Below, piece by piece: positions 10,645-22,268 of a stretch of 64,000 nucleotides of DNA. The notes beneath the pieces were generated by a model. That model did no database searches. It worked only from the letters and a program-made list of their open reading frames with translations, and had not been told where the DNA came from. Position 1 is the first letter of the stretch. Each line of letters begins with the position of its first letter. The stretch is from Strongyloides papillosus (taxonomy: Eukaryota > Nematoda > Chromadorea > Rhabditida > Strongyloididae), in contig SRSI01000050.1 of the NCBI GenBank assembly GCA_005656395.1, forward strand, positions 434,001 to 498,000, read 5' to 3'. A program made the position numbers and the translations under genes.

Positions 10645-12743
10645 CTACAATTGATTTTTTCTTTTTGGAGTCTTGCCCATAGTTTTAATCTCTGTCTCGA
10701 CGTTTCTGACGTTTTTAAGAACGCTTTTATCCAAGATTATCTTGTCCCAACTGACGACAACATCTTTTTTCTTGCCATCATCATCCTTCTTTTCGATGGT
10801 GAAGTTTGCTTTGCAAAAATCGGAAACTTTGGTTGAGTCAGGAACTTTTTTTATTGTACCTTCGAAAGTATCATCACCGTCCATAAACTCAACATCCAAT
10901 CCTATCGCCAATTCTTGGAGTCTATAAAGTCCACCACGGGCGATGTACTTCATTACTTTGTCATCGATGAATTGCACCTCAAAGGAGCTGACAGTTGATT
11001 TTCCAGTAGAGATTGCTGCATAGCATACACCAGAGAAGTAAGCATAAACTCTGGCATATGGGTTGACTTCACCAGATTCAAATTTGGTGTCTGCCTCGAA
11101 TTGCGAATCCTCTGATAGTTCAGGAACCATAAAATCGCTGGAATCTGTATTTTTTACAGGTGCTGGAGTAGCTTTAGCTGCTGGTTTCTTCACTGAATTT
11201 TTCACTACGCTCTTTGGGGTCTTTGATGTTGATTTAGGTACTTTATTGTTGGGTCTTGATACTGGCGTGTTAAGTCCCTTCTTGTCCGCACTTTTTTCAT
11301 CATCGATCTGAGAAACTAACTTTTTGTCGCTCAATGTCAAGAGGGAAATAGACTTCTTCTCTGATGGTTCCACTGCATCTTCGCTATCACCATTAAGGGT
11401 ATCAGCATTTCTCTCTTTAGCGGCTTTTTCAATCACTGAGAAACGTCCTCTCTTGTAAGATGAGGTGGCCAAGAATTTAGCTCCGCCATTAGATTGTCTC
11501 TCTAGCTTGAATGACTCACTAATTTCTGGGTGTTCATCTAGATTATCAATGTTGTATGCATCATCATCTGGCTTAACTTTCTTGTTATCTTTTGATACTT
11601 CATCATTGTTCTTACGTTTTGTGCCTCTTTTCTTTTCAGTAACAGCTGGTGTACTTTTTTGACTGGCCTTTTTAGCACCCCTTTTGGGTGTTTTAGTTTC
11701 GACATCCTCATCAACCTCCATTGGCTCAACATCGACATTCTCTTCCTCATGAACTTTGTTTTCATTTACTTTTTCTTGGATTTTGGCAGTCTTACGACCA
11801 CGTCTTCCGGTAGAAGGTGTTTGTTGTTGTTCAACTGTATTGCTCTCCTCCTCGTCATTATTTGTTTCGCGGACAACTTTAGATCTTCTGCTTCCGCGTT
11901 TTCCAGTAGTTGGTTCTTCTTTTGTAACACTTTCACTAGTAGGGATATTTCTCCTAGGGCGACTTCTGGGAGTAGATTCAGTTTCCTTCTTTTCATCGTC
12001 AATACTTAAATTTGAGGTATTATCTAGTAGTGAGGCAGTTTCCTGTGATGGTTTTTCCTCTATCGGCTGAGAAGTATCAGTTTTAATATCCTCCTCCTTT
12101 TCAGATTTAGTCTCTTCTTTTTCGGACTTAATCTCTTCTTTATCGGATTTAACATCTTCTTTGTCGGACTTAGTATCTTCTTTTTCAGATTTATCCCCCT
12201 CTTTTGTACTGCATTCCATTGCTTCTTCTGTGGTAGTTTGTGCCACTTCAGTAATATTATTTACGGTGGTGTCTTTCTCTTCAATTATTGTTTCATCAAC
12301 AATAGAAACCTCATTTTCTTCATCAACTTTGGTGCTTTCTTCTTCTTTATCAACCTTCAGCACAGGTTCTTCCGGCTTATCTTCTTCTGTTTTTTCAGTA
12401 GAGTTGTGGTCTTCCTTACTTGGAACGTCTTTGACTTCAGTATTAGTATCTTCCTTAATAGGGCTAGCATGATTGTTGACATTTCCGGACTTATCTCCTT
12501 TTTCCATGTCGTTAGTGGTTGCCTCGACGGTAACAACTTCTGTCGATGTAGGTTTTGAATCTACGATCTCCTTTAAATCACCAGTACAATCTTCTTTTGT
12601 ATTTTCTTGTATTTCTTGCATTGGTGGTACATTTTCAGCCTAAAATTTTAGTTATTAATAAAAAAAAGTTTATAGTAACATACAGTTGATCCATTAGGGC
12701 CATTTTCCTGAGGAACTACAGCTGTACTATCGTTGTTGCTCAT
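10645..12743 (-). CDS. Acidic/basic low-complexity protein with C-terminal 53BP1-like tandem Tudor
   Basis: 684 aa from two exons, 12743-12684 (MSNNDSTAVVPQENGPNGST) and 12639-10645, with a 44-nt intron. Residues 1 to ~480 are disordered: Glu/Lys/Ser/Thr-rich, with a 5x7-residue KSDKEEx repeat and several KRG or PRRN basic patches suited to DNA or nuclear localisation. The last ~130 residues are folded. YARVYAYFSGVCYAA followed by FEVQFIDDKV resembles the first Tudor barrel of 53BP1/HSR-9, and LDVEFMDGDDTFEGTIKK followed by FTIEKKDDD and VVVSWDKIIL resembles the second. No BRCT domains follow; the protein ends KTPKRKNQL. A chromatin or DNA-damage reader role is inferred by eye alignment only. 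The N-terminal low complexity argues for a nuclear scaffold. Confidence 0.72.
12092..12196 (-). repeat. 21-bp coding tandem repeat, five units
   Basis: Five consecutive 21-bp units inside the Tudor-protein gene encode SEKEDTK / SDKEDVK / SDKEEIK / SEKEETK / SEKEED-type heptads. Units differ by a few bases, so it is an old but still recognisable expansion that can change length without shifting frame. Confidence 0.85.
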
Positions 12744-15034
12744 ACTGGAATCTCTATAATCAAAGAAAAATAAAATAAAATGAATACTGGTAAAAACAAC
12801 ATCAATACACAAATAAAATAATCATAACGAAAAATAAAAAACAAATTGGGATAACTACCAAAATAAAAAACAACTGTAACTAAAAAAAGTGGAACACAGT
12901 CCACTTTTTTGTGAACAAAAACACAATTGCTCTCCGTTATAAGTTAACCTTAAATATAAGTGTCTAAAAGTACACATATCCATTAGATGTGCAACTCTCA
13001 ATGATACAATATGCAAAATAATAAGAACACACAATGAATCTGTGAAATTTAATAAAGCAGTCAATATCAAGATTGTTATGATTGGCGGGAAGGTAACACG
13101 TAAACAATAAAATGCGCGAATGTAAAATCTTATATATATATCAATCGCTGAGAGTAAAGAAATAAATACTTCCTGTGAAGCAATCATGTCTCATAGCGAC
13201 ATAATTAGAATGTTGCTTATTCGCGGAGATGTAACGCTTATAAAAATAATTTTCCCGAGGTTTTTTTCTTTCATGCATAAGGATGTGTAAATTGAGTCTC
13301 TTCAAATAAAAATTCTACGATAGTACACTTTTGAGTGCTCCTTTGCGAAGGATTAAGTCCAATGAGGTCAAAAAAAAATATAACCGGCGAAATACGTTAC
13401 ATACAGATGTTTTTTTTTATTATTTTTTTATACAAAACAAACCTATATAACATGTAGTAGAAGGTAAAGTAATAACCCGATGAGCATGCATCTGTTAATT
13501 TTTCGCACCTGGTATTTTTAAAAAGGTTCTACAACAAAGTAAGCGTCTTTCTAAAGAAAAATTATATTGTGTAGCGAATTAAAAATAACTACACAAAAAC
13601 ACATTGTTATGTGAGAGCCTACTAAGAACGACCTCATATAAATAGGCAGTATAAAACAAAAATGAGCGCCTTGTTTACACCGCACTTAGGAACATTATCT
13701 CACAAGAAAGATAGGCTGTTGCCTATCAAGTCAGTAAATAGACAGTGTATAGAAAATTTCGACCAGTTAAGAAAGCTACTTTACCTTTTTTTTCTGTGTG
13801 AAACTAAACGATTATATCGTTGTGGAAATGTGTGTCTCTGTTTTTTGTTAGAAATATTTTTTCTGCTGGATAATTAATTTTTGAATTGCAAAAATAATTA
13901 TTCAAGTTAGAGTGTAAATAAATGTTTTAATAAGGAAGTAATTAGTAAAGTGTTTAGGAAAGATTATTACTTTGTGGATGCAATTAAAACTTTTGCAACT
14001 TAGATACTAGAAAGAATATATTTTAAATAATATATTGAATATAAATGGATTTTTTTTCTAAGGAAGTAAATTGATAATTTGATTTGAAAATAAATGCACG
14101 ATTTCAAAGCATCAAGTAAAAGTTACATTCTATATCCTACATCTAACAATTTATCTTCCGCGAGTACATCTATATCTTTTTTTTTCCGTTGCAAAATTGA
14201 GTTTAGACAAATTAGTATAATCAGAACGTAAAAAATGATTAAAATGAATAACCAACTGTTTCTAAATAACTTATGTAATATTTAACATATAGGAATTCAA
14301 GAAATTTGAATACATTCATTATAAAATATATCCTGAAATCATAATATTTTCAATTGTCCTCCAACATAAATAATAAATTTAATAATTTTATAGAAATAGT
14401 GAATTTAGAAATATATTTTTTAATCTTTGGACAGACATTTTATTTATTTCTAAAACTACTTTACAGTATGAATAAATATATAATCTAAGCTGATTTCGTA
14501 GTACTAAAAGATATCAGTTTTAAATACCTATAAAAATACCACTTCCTTCATCTACAAAGCGAAATATTAGATTACGTTGTTATATTTAATAAAAAAATAC
14601 TCATTTTACAGTATGAAAATTTTTTCCGCAATCTCGCTAATCACGTAAAATCCAGAAATTCTCTTAAGTTCCGGATATTCCTTTCTAGCTATCACCAGCA
14701 TGATTTTCGCTTGTATTTATCAGTGCACTGCAAAAACAAGAGACAACTTTCCACATTAGTGATAATATATAATCCTATGCAGAAGATGCGAAAAAAAGTT
14801 GGTGAATGAGTGGCAAGACAACTCTGACTACACTTTTCTAAGGCCGCAACTCTATTTTTCCATTTTTGCTCTCCCATGTGTACGGTACTCCAATGACAGG
14901 AGAAAAAAATGAAATAACAAGTCAAATTTTCAAAAAAAATCATATATGGAATCCGTTTTGTTTCATGTATTGTATTTATTTTTACTTAATTTTTGCTATA
15001 TTATTTTTTTACTAATTAAATAAAGGTTTTTTTA
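12744..15034. other. 2.3-kb spacer, divergent promoter region
   Basis: Lies between the divergently transcribed Tudor gene and rps-19. No gene supported. A small hairpin, GTGGA...TCCAC, sits near 12888-12904. A TATA-like run (ATAAATAGGCAGTATAAAAC) at about 13637-13656 precedes a 71-codon ORF (13662-13877) without recognisable motifs. A 5' UTR exon of rps-19 could lie here but cannot be identified. Confidence 0.45.
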
Positions 15035-15042
15035 ATTTCCAG
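15035..15042 (+). promoter_or_regulatory. Splice acceptor (probable SL trans-splice site) before rps-19
   Basis: A polypyrimidine run ending AATTTCCAG stops 6 nt before the S19 ATG. In nematodes an acceptor this close to the start codon of a ribosomal protein gene is normally the spliced-leader addition site. A cis-spliced 5' UTR exon is the alternative. Confidence 0.65.
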
Positions 15043-15048
15043 ACAACC

Positions 15049-15531
15049 ATGGGTGTTCCAACATTGGCTAAAGATGTTAATCAATCTGAACTTGTTAAAC
15101 AAGTCGCTGCTTTCTTAAAGAAATCCGGCAAAGTTGCCGTCCCAGAGAATTCTGATATCATCAAACTCGGAAGACACAAGGAACTCGCTCCAATGGACGG
15201 TGATTGGTACTTTACCCGCGCTGCTTCATTGGCTCGCAGACTTTACGTCAAACCAGGAGTTGGAGTTGGTGCTTTAAAAAGATCTTTCGGAGGTAACAAA
15301 CGCCGTGGAGTACAACCAAGACACTTCCAAACTGCTGCAGGAGGAAATATCAGAAAAGCTCTTCAAGCTTTAGAAGCCATCAAATGGGTTGAGAAAAGCA
15401 CAAATGGAGGACGTCTTCTTACCGCACAAGTAAGTTAATTAAAGAAGCCAAGAATATACTATAACTCTTTTTAGGGACGTAAAGACTTGGATCGTATTGC
15501 TTCTCAAATGAAGAACAGAAAAACCGAATAG
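15049..15531 (+). CDS. rps-19: 40S ribosomal protein S19
   Basis: Small-subunit ribosomal protein required for 40S maturation. Two exons, 15049-15429 and 15475-15531, with a 45-nt intron (GTAAGT...TTTTTAG), give 145 aa, the usual length for eS19. Family landmarks are [56 protein letters not shown] and [15 protein letters not shown]. The C-terminal exon reads [18 protein letters not shown]. Codons are markedly more GC-rich at third positions than in neighbouring genes (GCC, CTC, CGT, CGC), as expected of a highly expressed gene. A splice acceptor 6 nt before the ATG suggests a trans-spliced mRNA. Confidence 0.98.
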
Positions 15532-15572
15532 AACATTTGGCTGATTGTTATTTGTTACTTGATATTGTTCTA

Positions 15573-15578
15573 AATAAA
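15573..15578 (+). terminator. Poly(A) signal of rps-19
   Basis: Canonical AATAAA 42 nt after the S19 stop codon, followed by a GT-rich stretch (GTGCTTGTTGG). The convergent BCNT gene ends only about 85 bp further on. Confidence 0.75.
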
Positions 15579-15662
15579 GTGCTTGTTGGTATATAAAAAA
15601 ATTTTATTTGTTAGAAAAAAAAGTATTAATATTTATAATGAAACAAATTAATTATTAATTCA

Positions 15663-16323
15663 CTACTGTTTTGTTTTTCTCAACGCATTCCTGGCGTCTT
15701 TTTCTTTTTCAAATTGTCTGAGATCTGTTTTGGCAAGGAAATCCTGCCTCGCTAAAAATCCACCTTTTCCTTTGTTGAAGGATGCTAACTCTTCCGATAT
15801 ACCTGTGCTTGTTACGTATTTTTTCCAAGACTCAGTACATTGAGAAATCGAGGTTGTCTTTCTTTTTTTCATTGATTCAGCAATGTCTAGAAGGCCACTA
15901 CTTTTTGCTGATCTTTTGTTAGTTGGAATGGAATCTTCCTTAGTACTATAAAAAAGAATTTAAAAAATAAAGATATTTTAAGTTTACCTTTTATTTTTTG
16001 ATTCAGTGGTATTTTCACTTATTTTTGTTGTCACTTTACACTTTGTATTTCCTGCATTTAATAACTGGTTATATATTTCATCGTCGTCTTCACTACCACT
16101 GTCTACTTTTTTTTCCTCTTCATTTTCTTCACTGGTGTTTTTAAGTTTCTCTCTGAAATATTATAAGTTATTGAGAAATACTTTGTGGTGTAACATACAT
16201 CTTTAAATCTTCATCGAAATCCTCCTCCTTATCGGAGACATCTTCCTCAGGATCACTTTCTGGTGTATAATCAACATCTTCCTCATCTTCACAATTATTA
16301 TCATCCACAAATTCTTTATCCAT
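15663..16323 (-). CDS. BCNT/CFDP1 (Swc5-like) chromatin-remodelling subunit
   Basis: 190 aa from three exons: 16323-16199, 16152-15988 and 15945-15663, with introns of 46 and 42 nt. The C-terminal ~65 residues are the BCNT domain: WKKYVTSTGISEELASFNKG, GGFLARQDFLAKTDLRQFE and EKDARNALRK correspond to the conserved WKxF...EEL...K.GYLEKK.FL.RVD.RQFE pattern. The N-terminal two thirds are very acidic (DEEDVDYTPESDPEEDVSD; EENEEEKKVDSGSEDDDE), typical of Swc5/CFDP1, which helps SWR1/SRCAP complexes deposit histone H2A.Z. The protein is shorter than the mammalian one, which has a longer linker. It is nuclear by inference. The domain match is firm; the complex membership follows the family. Confidence 0.9.
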
Positions 16324-18489
16324 AGTAGCAAAATATAATAGAAATTTATTAATTTCACATTATACTTTTGTCGCATCCGCATATTGTCGTGTGTTCATTA
16401 TACAAACAAATTGTCGTTTTAAGATATAAGATTCATCCAACTAACTTGAACTCTCCTGATAAAGTAAAGACTATTTCCACGTATTTAATTTTAAATTAGA
16501 AGTTTTTGAAGTTTATTTGTTACAACAACATGAATTTTAATGTTTGATAAAAGAATCATTATCAAAAACTTTTGATGGAACGTGGTAATTTAAATATATT
16601 TACTGTTTGTTCATTTTACATTATGTGATAATATTGGAAAATTTAGTTATAATAACCATTATATGTGCTTCATTAAGAAATTGTCGAAATTTTGCCTATA
16701 TTTTGGATAATAATATTTATATATTGTTACTTAGAAATTGAATAAAAATAATTTTCTTTGGTAATATTGTCAGAATTTTATTTTTTATTAATGCCACGTT
16801 ACACATTGTGGAAGATTTTAAACAACATTAAAGTTCTATTTTTTTTATTACATTTTTTATTCTATGTTTGAAGTAAATGATCAGGGATAATTATTCAAAT
16901 TTTATATTACTTATATTGATCATTATAAAATTTAAATGATAATGATATTGTCATTTACTCTCTTTTTTTGAAATTCATGTGTCAATTGTCCTTTTTTTCT
17001 GTACATATATATTTAAAAAACAATGTATACATTACTAAATGATTAATTATATTATTTTAGTTTTTATTGTTTCAATATTTATATTTTAGATTTATTTTTG
17101 TCCATATATTTTCTACTTTGTACTTGGAATAATTATTCATCTGAACACGCCTATCTTTGCGTCTACTTGCAAGGGTAAAATGTAAGTTTGTATAAATTAA
17201 AATAAATATTAAAAAAATAAAAATATACGTATACAAATAGATAAAATAAAAGATTTCCCTTTTTTTCACCAACATTATCATAAAATATTTATTTCTACTG
17301 ATGTTTTGTAGAAAAATTCAAAACATTGTTGTAATTGAATTTTTTCTAATGTACATTATAAATTTATTAAACTTTAAATATTATATACACTTATAATACC
17401 ATATTTTTAATGTTAATTTAATTTGCCTCTAATATATTTTAAAATTCATTTGCGAGTCTTATGATATTAGATATTAGCTATTCATTTTATTCCTTATTAA
17501 GATAACAGATATTATGTTTTTAATGAAAAATATGTGATATTAAAAGAAAGCTTATTTGTTAACTTATTTGTTAATTAGTGTTTTGATATTCATTTTAGAA
17601 TCAATTTTTTTCCCACTTTAATATAAAAGTTTTATTACACCATGAATTTTAATTCCTCGAATATGCAATTTTTAATATATATTTATTTTTTACTTTATAT
17701 AGCTTACATTAAATAGTCAAATAAAAGGTTAATATTTCAATGAATCACTCATACATGCATGTATTAAGGATTATTTTAAAAAGTCTACCAAAAATTATTC
17801 TTATATTTTATTTCCCTTTCAGCTCCTCCATCTCATATATAGTCTTATTAAAATTCTTATCCATTAAAAATAAATAACATTTAACGATAATTTAAGAGTC
17901 TTTTTAAATTCGCATACCTTAAATTTTTATGTATTTCCATATAAAAATAGTCATTTATGATAATTTTTATTCAACTTTTTAAATACTTTCTTGAATAAAT
18001 TCTTTTAATTAGACTATTAACGGTTGTAATTTACTCTTTCAAAAAGATTTAGTATTGGTTAGTTTTTGGCTTTTATATTAGTCTAAATTTCCTTTTTAAT
18101 ATTTGATGTTTCTTAACTTCATCATGTCATTTAAAATTAAATATGGCAAAAGATAAATTATTTTTATATAAAATGTGACGATAATAGACGAATGTTGAGG
18201 GTATAATCAAAGTTTGAAAAATGAATGTGAAATAACACATACTTTATGGCTAATCGGTAGGGACAATGACAGTGTTTAGAAGTCTTTAATTTCCTTTCGA
18301 ATTTTTTTTATATTAGGTTATATATTATTTATTTTGTTATAAAAAATTCTTCTCGTATTTCTAATAACAATACATTTTTAATTGAAATAATTTACCTTTT
18401 ATATTAAGGTTTAATATTACTATAATTCGAAGTTTTTTTTCTTTATATTTTTGTTTGCATTCTGTGACAAAAAAAGTAAAAAATAAAAG
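16324..18489. other. 2.2-kb AT-rich spacer
   Basis: Divergent region between the BCNT gene and pmr-1. A 69-codon minus-strand ORF (17072-17281) rich in Tyr, Ile, Phe and Lys is compatible with chance in such AT-rich DNA. No conserved gene, RNA or repeat recognised. Confidence 0.5.
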
Positions 18490-21400
18490 ATGGATGTAAA
18501 TTTTGAAGGAAAATTTAAGGATCCCCATGTTCATAATGTAAGTCTTATTCTGTTATTTATGATAGATGTTGGGTAATTTTATAGATTTTTATACATATAT
18601 GTTTACATAGTATTATGATTTAATAATTTTTTTGAATATTGTTTTTATATACTATATATCTTATTTTTCAATAACATCATTGAAATACGTATAGTGTAGA
18701 ATATGAATATAAATTAGTTATTAAATATGATATGGTAGTTCATTGAGGTATATAATATTACATTTTAAATTCATTCAAACAATTGTATATTTTATTAATA
18801 AATTATAAAAATGTTTTAGAGTTATCAAAATAGTTCCTCAATCGGTGATGAGACGGAATTTAAAAGAAATCTCCATCTGACTACCACAGCATCGGGTTCG
18901 GGCAGCAAAGAAGAAGTTGAAATGTTTCAAAATTTAAATGCATATCGGGCATCACAATTATCTAATTTAGAAATTGTAGACATACTAAAAAGCAATAGTG
19001 CATATGGAATCAGTAAAGAAGAAGCTAAAAGACGCATCAATTATTCAGGATATAATGAATTTGATATAAAAGAGAAGGAATCGTTGACGTCAAAATACAT
19101 AGAACAATTTAAAAATCCATTAATTTTGCTTTTACTGGGAAGTGCAATAGTCTCTATAGTAATGAAGCAATATGATGATGCTATTAGTATTACAATTGCT
19201 GTTATTATAGTTGTTACTGTAGGGTTTATTCAAGAGTATAAATCGGAGAAAACATTAGAAAAATTAAATAAATTAGTTCCACCTCAAGCTCGTGTTATTA
19301 GGGATGGGACGGAGGTTTGTTTTTTGGCTAGAGAGTTAGTTCCGGGTGATATTGTTGTGTTGGCACTTGGAGATCGTGTACCTGCTGATGTCAGGATTAT
19401 TGAGGCTACTGAATTGCATATTGATGAAAGTAGTTTTACTGGTGAAAATGAACCTAAATGTAAGCATATATTCCCTATAGAAGTTGAGATGAGTCGAAGT
19501 ATTGGTCACCTTGATAATATTGGATTTATGGGGACTTTAGTTAAACAAGGACACGGAAAAGGTATCGTTATAGCAACAGGATCAAACTCCCAATTTGGAG
19601 AAGTCTTTAAAATGATGCAAAATGAGGAATCCCCTAAAACACCACTTCAAAATTCTATGGATGCTTTAGGAAAAACTTTATCCTTCTACTCTTTTGGTGT
19701 AATCGGAGTTATCTTTCTAATTGGTCTAATACAAGGAAGAAACGCCCTAGACATGTTTCAGATAGGGGTTTCACTTAGTGTGGCGGCGATACCTGAAGGG
19801 CTTCCAATCGTCGTTGCAGTCACATTGGCTATAGGTGTTATTAGAATGGCTAATCGTAGTGCTGTTATTAAAAAATTATCAGCTGTTGAATGTTTAGGGT
19901 GTGTTACTGTAGTTTGTTCCGACAAAACAGGGACATTAACTAAAAATGAAATGACAGCAACTATAATATTCGGCGCAGATGGTACCCGAGCTGATGTAAA
20001 TGGTATTGGATTTGATTGGAAGAATGGAGATGTTCGAGTTGGTATGGAAAAAGTGACTGGATATTCTCATCCTAGTATCAGTAAAGTTATCGAAATTGGA
20101 ACTGTTTGTAATAATGCTATCATAATGAAGGATCAAGTTTTAGGACAACCAACTGAAGGTGCTTTAATGGTGTTAGCAATTAAAAGTCATTTAGAGGATA
20201 TAAAGAACAACTATGTAAGAATTAATGAAAATCCATTTAGTAGTGAGAAGAAAATTATGAGTGTTGAAGTACAACCATTGAATGGTACAGAAAAAATAAT
20301 AATGATGAAAGGTGCTGTTGAGGAAGTTATAGAGAGATGCAATACATTTTTACAAAATGGAAAAACACCAATTGGACTTTCAGATGGGAAAATTAACGAA
20401 ATTATCGCACTTGGTAAAGGATTAGGAAGCAGTGGTTTGCGTGTCATTGGAATGGCATATGGTAGTCATCTAGGAAATTTATGTTTTGCTGGAATGGTTG
20501 GTATTTTAGATCCCCCAAGAGAAGGTGTTGAAGAAGCAATTTCTGTTATTAAAGATAGTGGTGTTGCCGTGAAAATGATTACGGGGGATGCTCTCGAGAT
20601 AGCATGTACCATTGGTACAAAGTTGGGAATATACAAAAATGGAGACGGAATAATGAGTGGACCACAAATCGATACACTTTCTGATACAGAATTAGAAAGT
20701 TGTATAAAAAATATATCTGTATTCTACAGAACATGCCCTAAGCATAAACTTCGAATAGTGAAAGCATTCCAAGCACTGGGTGAGGTCGTTGCTATGACTG
20801 GTGATGGTGTCAATGATGCTGTAGCATTAAAAAAAAGTGACATAGGTATATCAATGGGTAAAACTGGTACAGATGTTTGTAAAGAGGCATCTGATATGGT
20901 ACTATTGGATGATAACTTTTTAACAATCCGTGCCGCTATAGAAGAGGGAAAGGGTGTTTATCATAACATCACAAATTTTGTTAAATTCCAACTAAGTACT
21001 AGTGTTGCCGCATTATCTCTTATAGCCATATCAACACTATTTCATTTAGAAAATCCCCTTAATCCATTACAAATACTTCTTATCAATATTATCATGGATG
21101 GTCCACCGGCATTATCATTAGGAGTTGAGCCAGTGGATAGTGACATTATTAGGCAAAAGCCTAGAAATGTTAAAGAACCATTACTTAATAAGAACCTTAT
21201 AATAAATATTTTGTTGTCAGCATCAATTATTATAATTGGGACTATGAGTGTGTTTTATATGGAGATGGCTGCAGATAATATTGTAACGGCTCGAGATACC
21301 ACGATGACGTTTACATGTTTTGTCTTTTTTGATATGTGGAATGCTTTGAGTTGTAGATCCAGTAGAAAGATGATTTGGGAGATAAATTTGTTCCAAAATC

Positions 21401-21675
21401 TATCTTTTACATTAGCTGTTTGTGGTAGTGTGGCTTCTATTTTAGCCATCGTATATGTACCTTTTTTACAAAGGATATTCATAACAGAGGCACTAAGTAT
21501 AACAGGTAATTTAGAGATTATTGGTAAATATTTAAAATTAATTTTAGATCTTTTATTTTTGGCCGCGATGACATCCACTGTATTTGTGGTCAATGAAATT
21601 AAAAAGTATTTCGATATCAGAAAGAGGAAAAACGGAGGATATAATTATATAGTTTCAGAGAATAAAGTTTTCTAA
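18490..21675 (+). CDS. pmr-1: Secretory-pathway Ca2+/Mn2+ P-type ATPase (SPCA)
   Basis: Golgi pump moving Ca2+ and Mn2+ into the lumen; Mn2+ there is the cofactor of many glycosyltransferases. Exon 1 (18490-18537, 16 codons) is separated by a 282-nt intron, long for this genome, from exon 2 (18820-21675); total 967 aa. P-type features in order: actuator ESSFTGENEPK, M4 SLSVAAIPEGLPIVVAVTL, phosphorylation site CSDKTGTLTK (Asp ~384), P-domain KMITGDALEIA, hinge TGDGVNDAVALKKSDIGIS, and the late membrane motif NIIMDGPPALSLGVEPVD. The NDAVALK hinge and IMDGPPALSLGVEP distinguish SPCA from SERCA and PMCA pumps. The length is normal for the family and the catalytic residues look intact. Confidence 0.96.
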
Positions 21676-22268
21676 AATTTTTGATGTTTATAATGATATA
21701 AATTTAAAATGAACAGTATATATATATATTTAATTTATTAGATTATTAATTTCGTTGAAATGTCAATAAAAATCATTTATGTCTATTTTCAGATTATTAA
21801 ATAAAATAATTTCCAACATTATATTATAGTACCATTCTTTGTAAAAAAGGAAATTATAATTCATATTTAAAAATAGCAAAAACAATCTTTAAATAGAACT
21901 TAATTAGAAAACACAGACATTAATACGGAAAATTAAAAAAAATTGTTTTCATTTTAACATTAAAAATACTTCCATTTATCAGTGATAATGATGTCACCTT
22001 GACAACAGCATCTTCTTAATGCAAAATTTTTATCAAACCATATTATTAATGAAAATCCACGATATATACATTTTACAAATAACTTCTCTTCTTCATATTA
22101 CTTGAATTGAAAAAAAAATCTTCCACCACAATATTTGTCGTTTAAAATATTTATATAATACTATTTCATCTAATAATTGCTATTACGTCATTATTTTTTC
22201 CCATTTTTTATGTTGCCATCTATCTTTGATTGATAGCACCCAATATTAAAAAAAATAGTTTAAACGTT
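21676..22268. other. Spacer between pmr-1 and tax-4
   Basis: 593 bp containing the pmr-1 3' UTR and the tax-4 promoter. No additional gene. AATAAA occurs at about 21800. The tax-4 frame is open upstream of its ATG only to a TTG at 22230. Confidence 0.5.

Noticed and set aside
11063..12558. Several plus-strand ORFs opposite the Tudor gene
   Set aside because: Antisense shadows of low-complexity Glu/Lys/Ser codons.
12855..13187. 110-codon minus-strand ORF upstream of the Tudor gene
   Set aside because: Hydrophobic, no homology recognised, overlaps promoter DNA and lacks supporting splice sites.
13318..13375. Stretch resembling small nuclear RNA (CCAATGAGGTC, CTTTGCGAAGG)
   Set aside because: Only short matches to U4/U6-like words; the required neighbouring stems and Sm or 3' box are not visible, so no RNA gene is called.
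13662..13877. 71-codon plus-strand ORF preceded by a TATA-like box
   Set aside because: No recognisable domain; could be a first exon but no partner exon was found.
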